Assembly (NCBI GenBank): GCA_015680685.1
Contig: MNCI01033474.1
Span: forward strand, 1,864,910-1,928,909
Source of the DNA: Gnetum montanum
Taxonomy: Eukaryota; Streptophyta; Gnetopsida; Gnetales; Gnetaceae
DNA: 64,000 bases
Direction: 5' to 3'
The position numbers and the translations under genes are program-made. The notes beneath the pieces were generated by a model, which was not told the DNA's origin, did not search any database, and saw nothing but the letters and a program-made list of their open reading frames with translations. Positions 44,240-57,008 of the stretch are shown here, in pieces. Numbering within the stretch: position 1 is the first letter of the stretch; each line of letters begins with the position of its first letter.

Positions 44240-44943
44240 TCTTTAAAAATTTATGTCTAGCATTTGAGTTCAAGGATGGTATCTTTGAATATAAGGTATT
44301 AAACTTTGATATGTGTTTGATTTCTCCTACTATTTAAATAAGTCACTTATACTAAACTTTTTCTTATCAAATATAACATCTCCTGAAACATGTCATTTTT
44401 TATTTCATAGGTTGTAATAGCTAATTGCTATATTTCTAATCATATCATCACCAAAAATAATGAAGAGAGATCTCCGTATGATGTTCTATATAATAGAGTC
44501 CCTAACTTAAGTCATATGAGAATATTTGGATGTCATTGCTATGTAAAGACCCTAAAATAATTCATTGATAATCTTAAAGATAGAGGAAAGAAATGCGTCT
44601 TTCTTGGTTATGATTCACATACTAGTGGATACTAGTGCTAAAACCCAATGAATCAAAAATGACATATTTTAAGAGATGTTATCATTAATGAAATAAATTT
44701 TCGCATAAAGGACTTATTCAAAAAATAAGAGAAATCAAATATATATCAAAGTCTAATACCTTGGATTCAAAGAGACCATTCTTGCTCAAATGCTAGAGAT
44801 AAATTTTGAAAGAAGAACTAGAAGATCTTACAATATTAAAAACATGACATATTTAGTAGTGTTAAGTGAACCAGTTAATATTAATGAACCCATGAATTTA
44901 AAAGTATAGAAAGAATTTAGGGACAAAGAGTATAATGTCATCC
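44240..44943 (+). pseudogene. Ty1/copia pol remnant, 5' part (split by gypsy)
   Basis: The reading includes ERSPYDVLYNRVPNLSHMRI, FGCHCYVK, DRGKKCVFLGYDSHTSGY, ILRDVIINE and EPVNINEPMNLKV, the copia integrase C-terminus and linker. It runs to KEFRDKEYNVIL at 44943 and resumes as RYSTWKLVKKSKYRKV after the gypsy insertion at 55797. Confidence 0.92.
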
Positions 44944-45845
44944 TGTTGAACCCCTAATTGCTTGATTCTTTAACCAATTAAGCTATTCTTTTTATTTTTT
45001 TTTACTATATTTTATCAACGATTATCAATTTTATTAATATCTATTAATAAGCGCTAATTTCTTTAGTGAGTTTTATTTTTCATGGATCATAGTGGGATCA
45101 GTCCCAAAGATATATCAATCTTTATAATGGGGGTGATATAGATGAATGACATTGAATTTTAGGAGAATTTACTTTATGTAGAAATGAAGATATCGATCTT
45201 CATTGATGAGGTGACCTAATTCAAGTATCAAAGTGAATCGAGACTGTGATATAGTTTGGTAGCCCTACAATCAATTGAAATTAAATTCTTCGATGTAAAT
45301 CAATTACCTAAACATTGATTTTTCTAAATTTTTTGAGGTCTCCTTTCATATAAATATAAAAATTGAAGTAATAAGGGCTTCTCACCAAATTCAAGAGAAA
45401 TCCACACTAAATTGAGTCTCTCTTTGAACTCTCGTATTGGAATTTATTAACGAAGATTATTTGTACTCTATGATGACCAGCAACCATTTGATGTTAATTG
45501 GGTTATGAAGTTGTTGCATTATTAGGATACCAAAGCAGGGTCATACATTAGGTGACATCTCATTTGTAATCTTCTAAAATTTGTGAATATTTTTATATAT
45601 TATCAATTTGGTTTAATTATTTATTCCCACCTTTAAACTTAAGATTATAATTTAAGGTGAGGACCTTGATTTCACTTATGAGTAACAGTCATAAGTGTGA
45701 AGTTTTAATTGAATTTAGATGTGATTATTTATTATCTTGATGATGTTTTTGACTTTGGACCATTCCTCCATAGATATGACTAGTGGGTTAGTCATAGACA
45801 AGGTGACATCTCTACATTCAATATAATAATGAAGGTAACTCAACA
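44944..45845 (+). repeat. Forward gypsy 5' LTR
   Basis: This 902-bp LTR starts TGTTGAACCCC and ends CTCAACA. It shares with the 3' LTR ATCAATTTTAT, TGACATC, TCTTTGATATAAATAT-like blocks and AGTCATAGACAAGGTGA. Confidence 0.9.
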
Positions 45846-45870
45846 CCAAATTTTGGTTGGCTTGTTAATT

Positions 45871-45890
45871 TAACACCACTGCTAGGGAGG
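45871..45890 (+). promoter_or_regulatory. Primer-binding site, tRNA-Asp-like, decayed
   Basis: TAACACCACTGCTAGGGAGG resembles the TGGCGCCGTTGCCGGGGA site of Athila/Tat-type elements. All visible differences are transitions. It lies 25 bases beyond the LTR end. Confidence 0.6.
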
Positions 45891-46012
45891 TTGGAAAAGT
45901 TAATCATCATCAAGAGTTCTATATATTTTCAAATTTATTTTATAGATTTATCACTTCTCAATAGGTATGCTTTATTTTTCTTTTTATTTTCTTTTGTTAA
46001 GTAGTTTTTAAA

Positions 46013-47780
46013 ATGGTTTATTTTAATTGTTTTTCTTGTATTAAAAACTTTTTTAAAAAGGAAAATGTACAATCTAAACAATCAACCCCTCTCAATGCCC
46101 AACATAAAGAAACTATTAAAAAATTTGCAATAGGGCTAATTAAATCATTTTGTAAAGTCTTAGGATTGGTTGCCCATGAATATGATAAACAGGAATGTTA
46201 CTATTAGATAAAATCAACAAAACAACCTAAATATCCATCATGAATTCAACCTCCTAAAAATACCATTAGTCTTTATAAACATACTCAAACTAATTTGATA
46301 TAAGATCAAGAGAAACAAAGACAACCAAATCCTATTCCTTTTTCCTCTTTTGAGGACTATTACCATAACAAAAGGGAGATTCAACATAAATCTTTCAAGA
46401 AAGAAAAATGATACAATCTAACTTTTCTACATCTTTTAACCCTCTTTTTGATATTTCAACTATTCAAATGAAAAAAATGAGTTTAACTATAGTGGTAGGT
46501 TCTAAAAATGTAGTCTTTAGCCAAGTGTTAAGTATTGTAATCATAATGGGAGGAACTACTCAACCGGTAAATACATTAAATTTAAAAATTCCAATTACAT
46601 CAATAGGCTCTATTTCCATACCAATTCCAATTGTAACCCAAACATTAACTTTCACTTTTACAATTAGATCTCCTTCATACCATATACCTCCTCCATTTTC
46701 TTTTGTCTTAATTCCTTTTTCCTTTGGTAGTATAGGTTCTAATATTCTAGTTGGATAGGATTAATAAGGAAGAGCTCTTGAGGATTTATTAAATCAAAAA
46801 ACATTAATCATACCTCAAGATCAAAAACATTCACTTATTACCTATTTTTAATGGAATAAAAGATGAAGAGCTAGTCACTCACATAAGAGAATTTGAAACC
46901 ACATTAGCAATTTTGGCACCTCAAAGTCAAAATCAAACTAAGATTATTACCTTTAAATCAACCCTAAAGAATAAAGTTGATTTTTAGCTACAAATCCCTA
47001 GAACCAAAATTAGTTCATGGAATGAATTCAAGGCTACCTTTCTCCAAAGATTTTTCTCTAATGATAGGTTGTATTCATTAAGGAAGAAACTAATGAGTTT
47101 TATGCAACAAGAAGATGAGAATTCTGAGAGTGTTTTTGATAGGTTTAAGGGATTGTGTTTAAAGAATCCAAACCATGGATTTCTAGCCCATCAACTTATC
47201 CAAATATTTGTAGAAGGCCTATTACCATATTGTAGGCAAAATGTTAACTTTTCATGTGGTTAAAATATATTAAATGTAATATTGGAGAATGCCTAGAGAA
47301 TAATAGATTCATTATTAAATCAGAGTAAGAGATGGTCAAAACCTAATGTTATGTAAGGCATGACCCAATAAAATGAACAATTAAATAAAAAATTGGATGT
47401 GTTGATATGTTTAATAAAGAAGTAGGCTCTTGTGGTGCAAAGTGAAGTATGTAAGCTTTGTGGTAGCCAATAACATGATTGCATCACTTTCCTAGCCAAT
47501 AACATGAATTGGTAAAGTCTTTTCAATAATATAGAAGCCAACCAAAAATTACCTTCCAATAAAGACCATATTTCCAACAATAATATTCTCAAAAAAAAAT
47601 TTAGACCTTTTAAAAGTCCACCTAGTGAACACTTGGGTAAACTCACTTAAAGTCTTACTGCCTTTATTGAGGAAAGTAGGTAATTCATGAATGAAACAAG
47701 GAGAAGATTCCAAGATTTAACAAAGAATGCATTACCTTCTCAACTTGAGCCAAATTCTACTTCTTAAAGAAAAAGGAAGG
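46013..47780 (+). pseudogene. Forward gypsy gag remnant
   Basis: N-terminal open pieces (46013-46207; 46408-46758, serine/threonine/proline-rich) precede a capsid core at 46860-47263: SWNEFKATFLQRFFSNDRLY, then SLRKKLMSFMQQEDENSES, VFDRFKGLCLKNPNHGF and IFVEGLLPYCR. That is the standard retrotransposon gag order. A CKLCGS relic of a zinc knuckle is near 47455. Many stops. Confidence 0.88.
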
Positions 47781-48199
47781 AACAATTACATTCCATCACC
47801 GCTAGAAGTGGAAAGACTATTAAGCCTATACCTTAGAAGAAAGCTAGATTTCAAGATGTTGAGACATATGAAAAAGTCCAACCACATTTATTAAATAAGA
47901 AGAAAAATAATCAATCAATATAGGAAAGAGAAAAACCATTAACCTCATATCCTTTACCAAGAAAAATAATTTTACCCCCTTCTCCTAAAAGATTGTAAGA
48001 GGAATTTACAACTAAAGCTCATATATAAGAGATGTTTAATGAGTTATATTTGCATATGGCTTTAAAAAAGCTATAAAAGATACACCTATCTATGCTAAAT
48101 ACTTAATGGAATTATTCATGAGGAAAAGAAAAGAAAATATTCCTAAGCAAGTCTAGTTGGTTGATAATCTTTCTTAACTAATAAGAAGCCATGAAGTTC

Positions 48200-48570
48200 C
48201 AAAATACTAAGATCCAGAGGTACCAACAATTGCAATTAAGATAAATGCATTGAATGTTGAGAATTCCCTATTGAATCTAGGAGCTAGAATTAACATTATG
48301 CCACTTGAAATCTCTAGTTTATTAGATTTGGAGGATATAAGAAAGGTAACTATGACAATGTCTTTGGATGATGGTTCTAATGTAAAACCTATAGGAGTTG
48401 TAGAGGATTTAATTGTGGAGGTTGAAAAGGAAAATACCAAGTTGAATTTGTGTCATTAGAAGTAAAAGATCCATATTTGTTTCCCATCATAATAGCAAGA
48501 CCTTGGTTAGTAATAGCTGATGCAATAATTATTCATAGATCATGACAACTTCAATTATCTTTTGTCAATC
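48200..48570 (+). pseudogene. Forward gypsy protease remnant
   Basis: LLNLGARINIMPLEISSLLD matches the L-x-D-L-G-A-x-x-N-x-x-P protease start, but the catalytic D is N. Further on, IIIARPWLVIADAIIIH corresponds to the G-R-P-x-L block. Confidence 0.85.
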
Positions 48571-49039
48571 GTACTTTTATGCTTAATATATATGATAGAG
48601 AAAAAGAGGACCTATTGTAATGGGATACAAAGGAAACAAAAATTATCTACACAATTCCATATCAAAAATGGCATAAGATAGGAAAACATTAGTATTAAAT
48701 AATTTTGAGGAAGGACCTTTAGACCCATATATAAAAGAACAACAAGACCTTCTTGATCAAATTTTGAATTTGAGATTGGAAAACATTGGAGAAACAATTA
48801 AATCAACAAATAATGATTCTTTGGATCTTAGACAACTACCTACTACTCTAAAGTACATTTTCCTTGATCAAAATAAATCTTTAATAATAAATTTCCAACT
48901 TTTTGATGAGTAAGAAGAAAAACTATTAGAAGTTTACATAGAAAGTCTAAGACATTTACATGGAGTTATAAGGACCTCCATCAAGGAATATCATCCAACA
49001 TATGCCAAAATCACATCTATTTAGAAGAGAATGTGAAAC

Positions 49040-50215
49040 CAGTAAGAATTCCCACTAGAAGAATTAGTCCAACCTTAAAATAAATCATTAAATATGAAAT
49101 TTCTAAGATTCAAAAGGAAAGGATTATTTATCCAATAAGCAATAGTGAGTGGGTAAGCCCTATCACTGTAGTTGCTAAAAAGGGTGGAAAATTATGCGTT
49201 TGTGTGGACTCTAGGAAGCTTAATCAAAACAAAAAGAAAGATCATTTTCTCTTACCCTGCATAGATCAACTTTTGGAGAAATTAGAAGGACATGTGTACT
49301 ATTTCTTTTTGGATGGGTTTAGTTGTTATAATCAAGTAGCCATTGCACTGAAGGATCAACATAAAATAAATTTCACATGTCCATATGGAACTTTTGCTTA
49401 CCATGGGATGCCTTTCAATCTTTTTAATGCACCTACTACCTTCCAAAGGGCCATGATATCAATATTTTCTGATATGATAGAGGACTCTCTAGAAGTATTC
49501 ATGGATGATTTTTCAATTTCCTGGGATACGTATGAACAAATATTACAACATTTAAAGTGTGTTTTAGATAGATGTATAGAAAAAAATTTAATTTAAGTTG
49601 GGAAAAGAGTAACTTGATATTTACAAGTGGTATGTATTATGACATGTCATTTCTAAGGATGGGATAAGAATGAATGAAGAGAAAGTAAAAGTAATATCTA
49701 CATTTCTTGCCCCAACTAACCTAAAGACTCTTTAATCCTTTCTAGGACATGTTGGATATTATAGGTAGTTTATTAAAGATTTCTCAAAAATATCTAAGCC
49801 ACTTTACATGCTCCTAGAAAAGGATTTTTCTTTTACATGATCTAATGATTGTCAAGTGACATTTTCAGAATTAAAGAAATGAGTAACCATTGTTCCTATT
49901 TGTAATACACCTACTTAGGATTTTCCATTTGATTTAATGTGCAATGTTAGTGATACCATGGTAGGGGTAGTCTTGGGATAATATATAGATAATAAACCAT
50001 GGGTCATTTATTATGTCTCTAAAAATCTAGATCAAGCGCAAGTAAATTATACAACTACAAAAAAAGAACTCTTGGCCATTATGTATGATTTGGATAAATT
50101 TATACATTTCTTAATTAGATATAAAACTAGAGTTTACACTAATCATTCAGCCATTAAATGTTTAGCTACTAAAAAAATAGAAAATGCTAGGATAATGAGA
50201 CTACACATTTGATGT
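49040..50215 (+). pseudogene. Forward gypsy RT and RNase H remnant
   Basis: The open RT core 49204-49596 contains DSRKLNQNKKKDHFLLPCID, YFFLDGFSCYNQVAIALKDQ, FAYHGMPFNLFNAPTTFQRA and the polymerase site FMDDFSI. The three catalytic aspartates are present. RNase H relics include VNYTTTKKELLAIMYDLDKF and VYTNHSAIKCLATKK. The RNase H end and integrase zinc region are deleted at the fold-back at 50203-50293. Confidence 0.94.
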
Positions 50216-50293
50216 CTAAAATTACACATCAAATGGTTCTTTAGAGTCTATACCATTTGATGTGTGGGGTATAGACTCTTTAGAACCATTTCC
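50203..50293. repeat. Fold-back repeat at the RNase H/integrase junction
   Basis: ACACATCAAATGG (50224-50236) is inverted as CCATTTGATGTGT (50253-50265). A longer block from 50231 to 50254 is inverted at 50266-50289 with two mismatches. A further inverted pair (CATTTGATGT and ACATCAAATG) lies at 50206-50235. The right arm is genuine pol sequence (PFDVWGID) and the left arm is its inverted copy. Confidence 0.85.
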
Positions 50294-50960
50294 ATCATCT
50301 AACAACTATTAATATAGTTTGCTTTGTATAGACTATGTTACTAAATCACTAGAAGCTATGCCACCCTAATGAATGATGTTAAAGTAGTAATAACATTTCT
50401 TAGAGAAAATATTTTAACATGATTTGAAACTCCACAAGCAATCATAAGTGATCAAGGAATTAATTTTGTAAATAGAACAATGAAGAAAAACCTCAAGTCT
50501 TAGGCAATTCAACATATGGTTGCTACCAATTATCATCCTCAAACAAATGATCAAGTAGAAAATGGCAATAGAATCATTTTAAGGATATTAATAAAAAACA
50601 TATGTGCTAGAAAGAAAGATTATCTAAAAAATTACAAGATACACTTTGAGCCTATAGAACTACATATAAACAAAGTTTAGGTTATTTAACTTATTAATTG
50701 ACTTATGGGAAATAATGTTTATTTTTAGTGGAAATCATATACCAATCTTTATGATTAGCATAACAATTGAATTTCAATGAAGAAACAAATCATGACTTTA
50801 GAATGATTCAAATACATGAACTTGATGAAAGAAGGTTTCATGCACTTGAAAACCAAAAAATTATAAAAGAGAAAAGGAAATTTCTACATGATAAGAGTAT
50901 TTTTAAAAAACATCTTTCAATAGGTGATAAAGTCATTTTGTATAATATGAGATAAAATAA
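50250..50960 (+). pseudogene. Forward gypsy integrase remnant
   Basis: It begins PFDVWGIDSLEPFPSSNN, then LCIDYVTKSLEAMPP (first D), IISDQGINFVNRTMKK (second D) and YHPQTNDQVENGNR (E kept, G replaced by D). A C-terminal open piece at 50767-50955 includes SIGDKVILYN. Upstream zinc-binding residues are lost. Confidence 0.92.
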
Positions 50961-51249
50961 ATTTCTAGGTAAGTTAATAACTTAGTGGGAAGGCCCTTAT
51001 CTAGTGGTACAACCCCACAATAACAAAAGTGTCTTAATTTCACCTATTGTTGACTCATTAACTAAATTTTTGGTTAGTGTCCAAAGACTTAAGTCATATC
51101 ATTAATGTCAAATTGAGGAACTAGTAGAGGATGAATTAGTAAAATTAGGCGAACACACTTATCCTAAAGATGATGAAGGAAATGACAAGCTTCAATTAGA
51201 GGTCCAAGCTATAGGTAGTGACCTTCAACAACAACCTGATGTAATATTA

Positions 51250-54200
51250 TAATATAATAAATGTATTATTTTAGTCTACAATGTTTTCCTTGAAAAATGT
51301 AGAGGAAAATAGAAAATTCTATTGTTAATTGAAACTTTAAAGAATTCATTAGCATCATGTTTAGAATGCAAGGAAGAAGGACAACTTCTCTTACCTTGAG
51401 AAAGGTCAACATACACCAAAAATCCATCTAAGGATGAGCCTTAGAATAGTAAATCAATAAATTATGTTAATTAATTAATTTTTTCATAATATTATTTTAG
51501 CTCTTTTAAATTTTCATGAATCATCAAAATAATAGCCAAGTTTGGTTCTTGAGAATTCATGAATGATTCTAGTAATTACTTTCTTGGATAAGTCCATAAG
51601 GAGAAAAGGTTGTGTCATATTGGGACTAGTCATAAAGGTGATTCCATCATGAGAAACTTCATTAGCATCCAAGTCAGCAACCCATCAATTAGATTCAAAA
51701 ATAAATTTGCCCCCACAAGAACCTTATTATTGAAGAAGGCCTTAATATTGATAGTTGGTTTATAAAAAAAAGAAAAAAAATATTGTCAATATAAGTAACA
51801 AGTTTCAAAAAGAATCTTCAATCATGAGTAGGGCCACACTTTCACAAGAACTTTATGGTTGAAGCAATGCTCATTGCTCATTTTTTAAAGCATCCCTCAA
51901 GAACCTCCTTCTATAAGTAGGGTGTCCATGGGTGGATTCATAATTTTTCATACTCATTTTCTCTGCTATCATCTTTTGGAAATGATATGACACTAGATAT
52001 GGTGGATTGGCTTATCCCAAGAGGTATTTTCCTACTTCCTTTCATTTTTTGCAATTATCCTTACTTGGATTATGATGTCCTTTACTTCATGTTATTTTCT
52101 ACTTTAATGCATATTGTGTATTCCTATTTTTGCTTCTCTCTTTTTGATTAGATCCCACCTATCTCTTTTTAAGCTATCATTTATTATATTGATTAGTACA
52201 TCTAGTATTGGGGTCTTACATGTGTTTTTCATTCCACTCTCTATAGGTGTTAGTGGTCAAGATCTCTACTATGGTGGTGCATTATGGATACTAACATTTG
52301 CAAGGCCCAGTCTACTAGTACTTTATACATGGTAATAGATATATAAAATCCATAGTATTTTTTCTTCTTGATATATCCACTTCGCTAGCATAATTTCAAA
52401 GTATTCACTGCATTTTTCTCTAATTAACCTAGGTATGGTACATATCCTACTTTAATTAAAAGGAAGGGGGAATTAGCAACTTTAATTCAATAGGATAGTA
52501 GGGTATAACCAACATGGAAGCTAATCCAAGAGCAAGTTAGGAAATGAGTTTAATGCAAGAAATACATCTTGGATTCTTAGAACATAGAAAAGATCAGGAC
52601 CTTGAGTTTGTAAGGCATTCTTGCACCTAATGAAGCAAACCTTTTGAGGCAATGTTTGAGCACAATTAATCCTAGGAAGGGCCTTCCTAATAGAGTTATA
52701 TGTGGACTCCTACCCTAATAATAAGAACTAATCATATATAGTAAAAAAGGAAATATAATTATATATATCATTAAGTAAATGAAACTATCATTTTATTATC
52801 AGTGTGTATCATGCCTTGCAATGTCAAATGATTAGGGAAGATCATTTTATTGAATAATATAAAAGTAGTGATGTCCATAGATGTTAGTAGAAAAACTATA
52901 AAAATGTTTTGAATTGGATGTATTGAGAGACTTCATGGGTTCAATATCTTGTTAAAAGTGAGCTCAAGATTTATTGACTCTAGCGGTATGAATTGATACA
53001 ATATAAAGAAAAATTCAAGTTATCAATTAAAATATCAATTTCATAGATCTAAATTAAGAAGAGAAATAATTGGGATATTGATTCACATCAAGTAAATCAA
53101 TATGGATCAAGCATGAACTACTTTAACTAAATATCTTGTGTCTGAATATCTAGCCTCAATGAAGATTGAAATATTGTTGAAAAATATCACATCAACTAAA
53201 TCAATAAAGATCGATAAAAGTGAAATTTTCCCAAGTGCCTCATGTGTTATTAGTGAGATTGTTATAAAAATTGACATCTCATAGGAATAAAATTTTAGAA
53301 TATCAAGTTATATTGATCTATCAATGAAATTGAACCTAAAATTTATCGATCCAGATTAATACTATGATGAAAATCAATATCATTAAAAATTAGAAAAAAA
53401 TAAAAGTAGTATTAAGGTGGAAAATTTATTATAAAGCCACCATCTCATGGGAGTTACGATAACCGTTATTTAACAAAATCATGTGGTGGAAATAGGGCCT
53501 CCAATTTCTCTTAGATTAGGGCCACCATTTTCTTCTTTTTTTATAGCTAACAATAGTAGTGCCTCCTCAAGAGGAACCATTGTAGATAGTGGGGTCTCCA
53601 TTTTATGTGCAACCCCGACCATTCAATCCTCACTTTTGCTTCTGTGAGGTAAGAAAAAATTACCCACAGTAATCAATTTTTTTGGTTTAGGTAGAATCTT
53701 AATTTTTATTTTTATTTCATACGTAGTGCTTACCCTAGTATAAAATGGCTAAATCCTATAGCATAGAGTATCATGCCAAGTTAAGCATGGGGTTTACTAA
53801 AGAAATAGCCAACAAATTTAGTATGCTTAATCTTTTAATTATACTATAGGTTCCCAGGAGTAAACACCTAAAACTCATTCCCTAGAATTATGAGGTTGAT
53901 TACTTCAAGTGGTTCAATCACATGGATGTAGTAGTGTAGCAGTAGCTTAAGGCCATGGGATATGGTGCCTAAACACTGTGTGATGGCACAAATGATTATG
54001 CTAAAAATATTTCCATCCATGCACACCACTTATGTGCTCAATCCTACAGTCTGTATCATAAAATCCTTAAATTTTAGGGAGAAAAAAAATTTTCTTACCT
54101 CCTGATCAGGTATTTATTCTATCATTATAATGATGATTCTTTGAAGCTTTGCTTTTCATTACTCATCTCAATGATTCTTTGGAAGTGTGGAGTTCTAAAG

Positions 54201-54892
54201 CTTCATATGGAAATGAAGGTACATCTTTCAATCCTTAGAAAAGGTACATTTTCCTATTCACTAAAGATTTACTCTAAGGTTGGCCCATTCATCAAAGAAT
54301 TAGAAGATCAAAGTTCTTTATTGGTACCTAAAGCTAGTGATTTAGGGATTGGGTTTGGAGCTACCTCTAGGAGGTTTGATCCATAGAATAGGAGATTCTA
54401 ATGGTGTCGGAGAGGATTAGCTCAACCCTCATCACCATGGATAAGAGAGTAGTGAACATTAAAAAACATATCCATTGCCTCTCATGTCAAAGAGAACACA
54501 AAGGTGAAAGAAGAATTAGAGGCTATATTTTTTCCTTAAGTTTCATATTATTTTCTATTATTATAGCTATGTACCCATTACTAGTACATGAATAATTTAA
54601 TTTTGGTTTTTTTTGGATTGGACTATTATGGATGGATGGTTGGTAGATTATATTATTTTTGTTGTTCATAAGTATATACATTAATTGATTTTAATCTTAT
54701 CTTGGTGGATATTCTTTCTAATTAGATATAATATGAATGTGGCATAGATCCTTCATATTTATTATTAGTTCTAGTAGTGTTTTATCCACTTTATTTAGCT
54801 ATGCATTATGCATGTTGATGATTGTTATGTATTAAAAATTTTCTCATTTTCACCTTAGTTGGCCAAGCACTAGTTAAAGGCTAGTTGGGGGA
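51250..54892 (+). other. Forward gypsy 3' region with possible 3' ORF relic
   Basis: The 3.6 kb between integrase and the polypurine tract CTAGTTGGGGGA (54881-54892) is mostly unreadable. Two adjacent open frames, 54141-54386 and 54401-54595, look protein-like. The second ends with a hydrophobic stretch (YIFSLSFILFSIIIAMYPLL) after a basic segment, like a C-terminal membrane anchor. Athila-type elements carry an env-like ORF here. The identity of this one is unproven. Confidence 0.4.
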
Positions 54893-55791
54893 TACATAGA
54901 TTCCCTCATTGCTTCAGTCTTAATTCATTAAGCTCTTATTTTTATTTTTTACTACTTTATTTTATCAAAGATCATCAATTTTATCGATATCTATCAATAA
55001 GCACTAATTGCTTTACTAATTTCTATTTGTCATAGATAATAGTAGGATCATTGGAGATTAATCCAAAGATATATTAATCATTATATCAGAGGTGATATGG
55101 ATCAATGACATCAAATTTTGATAGAGTACTCTAGAAAGGAGTGGATATATTGATCTACATCACCAAGCTGACCTAATTCAAGTATCAAAGTAAACTGATA
55201 CCATGATATAGTTCGATAACCCTGCAACTAATTGACATCAAATTCTTTGATGTAAATCAATTACCTAAACATTTATTTTTCTAAAGTTGTTAAAGTATTC
55301 TTTGATATAAATATAAAAATTGAAGGAGGAATAAGGGCTTTTTACCAAATTCAAGAGAAACCCACACCAAATTGAATCCCTCTTTAAACTATTATATTGA
55401 AAGTTATTAAGTAATATTATTTGTACTTTGTGATGAGTAGCAAACATTTGATGTTAATTAGGATGTGAATTTACTACATTGTGAGGAAAACAAGGTAGGG
55501 TCACATATTAAGTGACATCTCCTTTATAATCTTCTAACATTTGTAAATATTTTTATATATTTTTAATTTGGTTTAATTATTTGTTTCTACCTTTGAACTT
55601 AAGATTAGAAGTTAAGGTGAGGACTTTGATTTTACTTATGAGTGATAGTCATAAGTATAAAGCATCAATTAAATTCATGTATAATTATTTATTTTCTTGA
55701 TGATCTTTTTGACTTTGGACAATTCCCCTATAGATATGACTCATGAGATAGTCATAGACAAGGTGAATTCTCTACAACATATAGCTCATCA
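54893..55791 (+). repeat. Forward gypsy 3' LTR
   Basis: This 899-bp LTR starts TACATAG (TG decayed to TA) and ends CTCATCA, collinear with 44944-45845. CATCC follows. Confidence 0.9.
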
Positions 55792-55796
55792 CATCC

Positions 55797-56360
55797 TAAG
55801 ATATAGCACATGGAAATTAGTTAAAAAATCAAAATATAGAAAGGTTAATGATTATAATTATCTATCTAAAATAAATTACAATAAAAAATTAGGAGCCACA
55901 ACACACAAAGCAACACTTGTTACATTATGATTCAACCAAAAGAAACACATTGATTATGAAGAAATCTTTGCACTAATGGCTAGATTTATAACCATCAAGT
56001 TCATTCTCTTCATAGTAATACATACATATCTAAAGGTTCAACAAATGGATGTCAAATTAGTATGTTAAAATTAATACATCAAAGAAGAAGTATACATCTA
56101 CCAACCCAAAGGTTCTATTATCATAGAAAAAGAGAACAAAGTATGGGAACTCAACAAAGCTCTATATGACCTAAAGTTAGCACCTAGGGCTTGGCTCTAG
56201 AGAACTAATGACTATCCCAAGTCTATGTGCATCACAAAAAATTCATACACATTGATATCAAGTATTTTTCATCAATAAAGAAGTGAAAAAAAAAACCATT
56301 AAACCCATGCACATTAGTTGAAAGGAGTAACTTGTTGACTTACAAATAAAAAATCCTTTT
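55797..56360 (+). pseudogene. Ty1/copia pol remnant, 3' part
   Basis: It continues from 44943 with RYSTWKLVKKSKYRKV, KKHIDYEEIFALMARF, QQMDVKL, YIKEEVYIYQPKGS and ELNKALYDLKLAPRAWL (reverse transcriptase). After a large deletion only the RNase H tail remains: VKKKTIKPMHIS and EQLVDL-like residues at 56280-56350. Confidence 0.9.
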
Positions 56361-56429
56361 AAGTGTCTCATTGAATCTATATAACTTTAGAGCATGAAAA
56401 TGAAATGAGAAAGCAAAGAAAAGAGAATG

Positions 56430-56965
56430 AAGAATGAAATTTTAACTAAACCTTTCTATAGATATTAGCTTCAAATAAATCTAATATTACATCAAATTGT
56501 TATGTAATACGAAAGCAATGATCTAATCATTAATCATCATTCATTATAGTAAAAATTCATGATTTAGAAAATCTAGCAAATTATAGAGCTAATTTCTTGC
56601 AAAAAACCATTACATATTGAATTAAAATTTTAGCTATACATATCCACATATTCTAGCTCTCTAATAAATCTAGAATCACTAAGAAATATTATAAAATAAC
56701 TAAGATATGATCAAAATAATGAATGTTCCCAATTTTGACTATTCAACTTTCAAGATTGAGTAAATAATGATGAATGATGTTGTTGAATTGATGATGAAAT
56801 ATGTATATTCTAACTAAAATTATGTTGATGATTCCATGATACACATTTCCAAGAGATGTCTTCAATATATATATGTGACAAGTGAGAGAAATTTTACTAA
56901 AAATAATACACTAAGCTCAAATGATAAAAAAATTTAATAAATTAAATATATAACATGTACATCTT
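56430..56965. repeat. Dispersed repeat B, copy 2 (uninterrupted)
   Basis: This is the unoccupied paralogue of 24870-25351 plus 30334-30490. At 56815-56830 it reads ACTAAAATTATGTTGATGAT with no copia element, and one copy of AATTA. Confidence 0.85.
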
Positions 56966-57008
56966 GTAATGATGACTCCAATACATTTACTATTTCATAT
57001 CTAAGCTC

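Larger units (their letters stand above)
44939..55796 (+). mobile_element. Forward Ty3/gypsy (Athila/Tat-like) element, 10.8 kb
   Basis: LTRs 44944-45845 and 54893-55791 are flanked by CATCC (44939-44943 and 55792-55796). It interrupts a copia reading frame, which joins in register across the insertion. The order is primer site, gag, protease, RT, RNase H, integrase, 3' region, polypurine tract. All domains are decayed. Confidence 0.94.

Noticed and set aside
48207-48440. Reverse open frame opposite the gypsy protease
   Set aside because: It is the antisense shadow of the protease reading on the plus strand.
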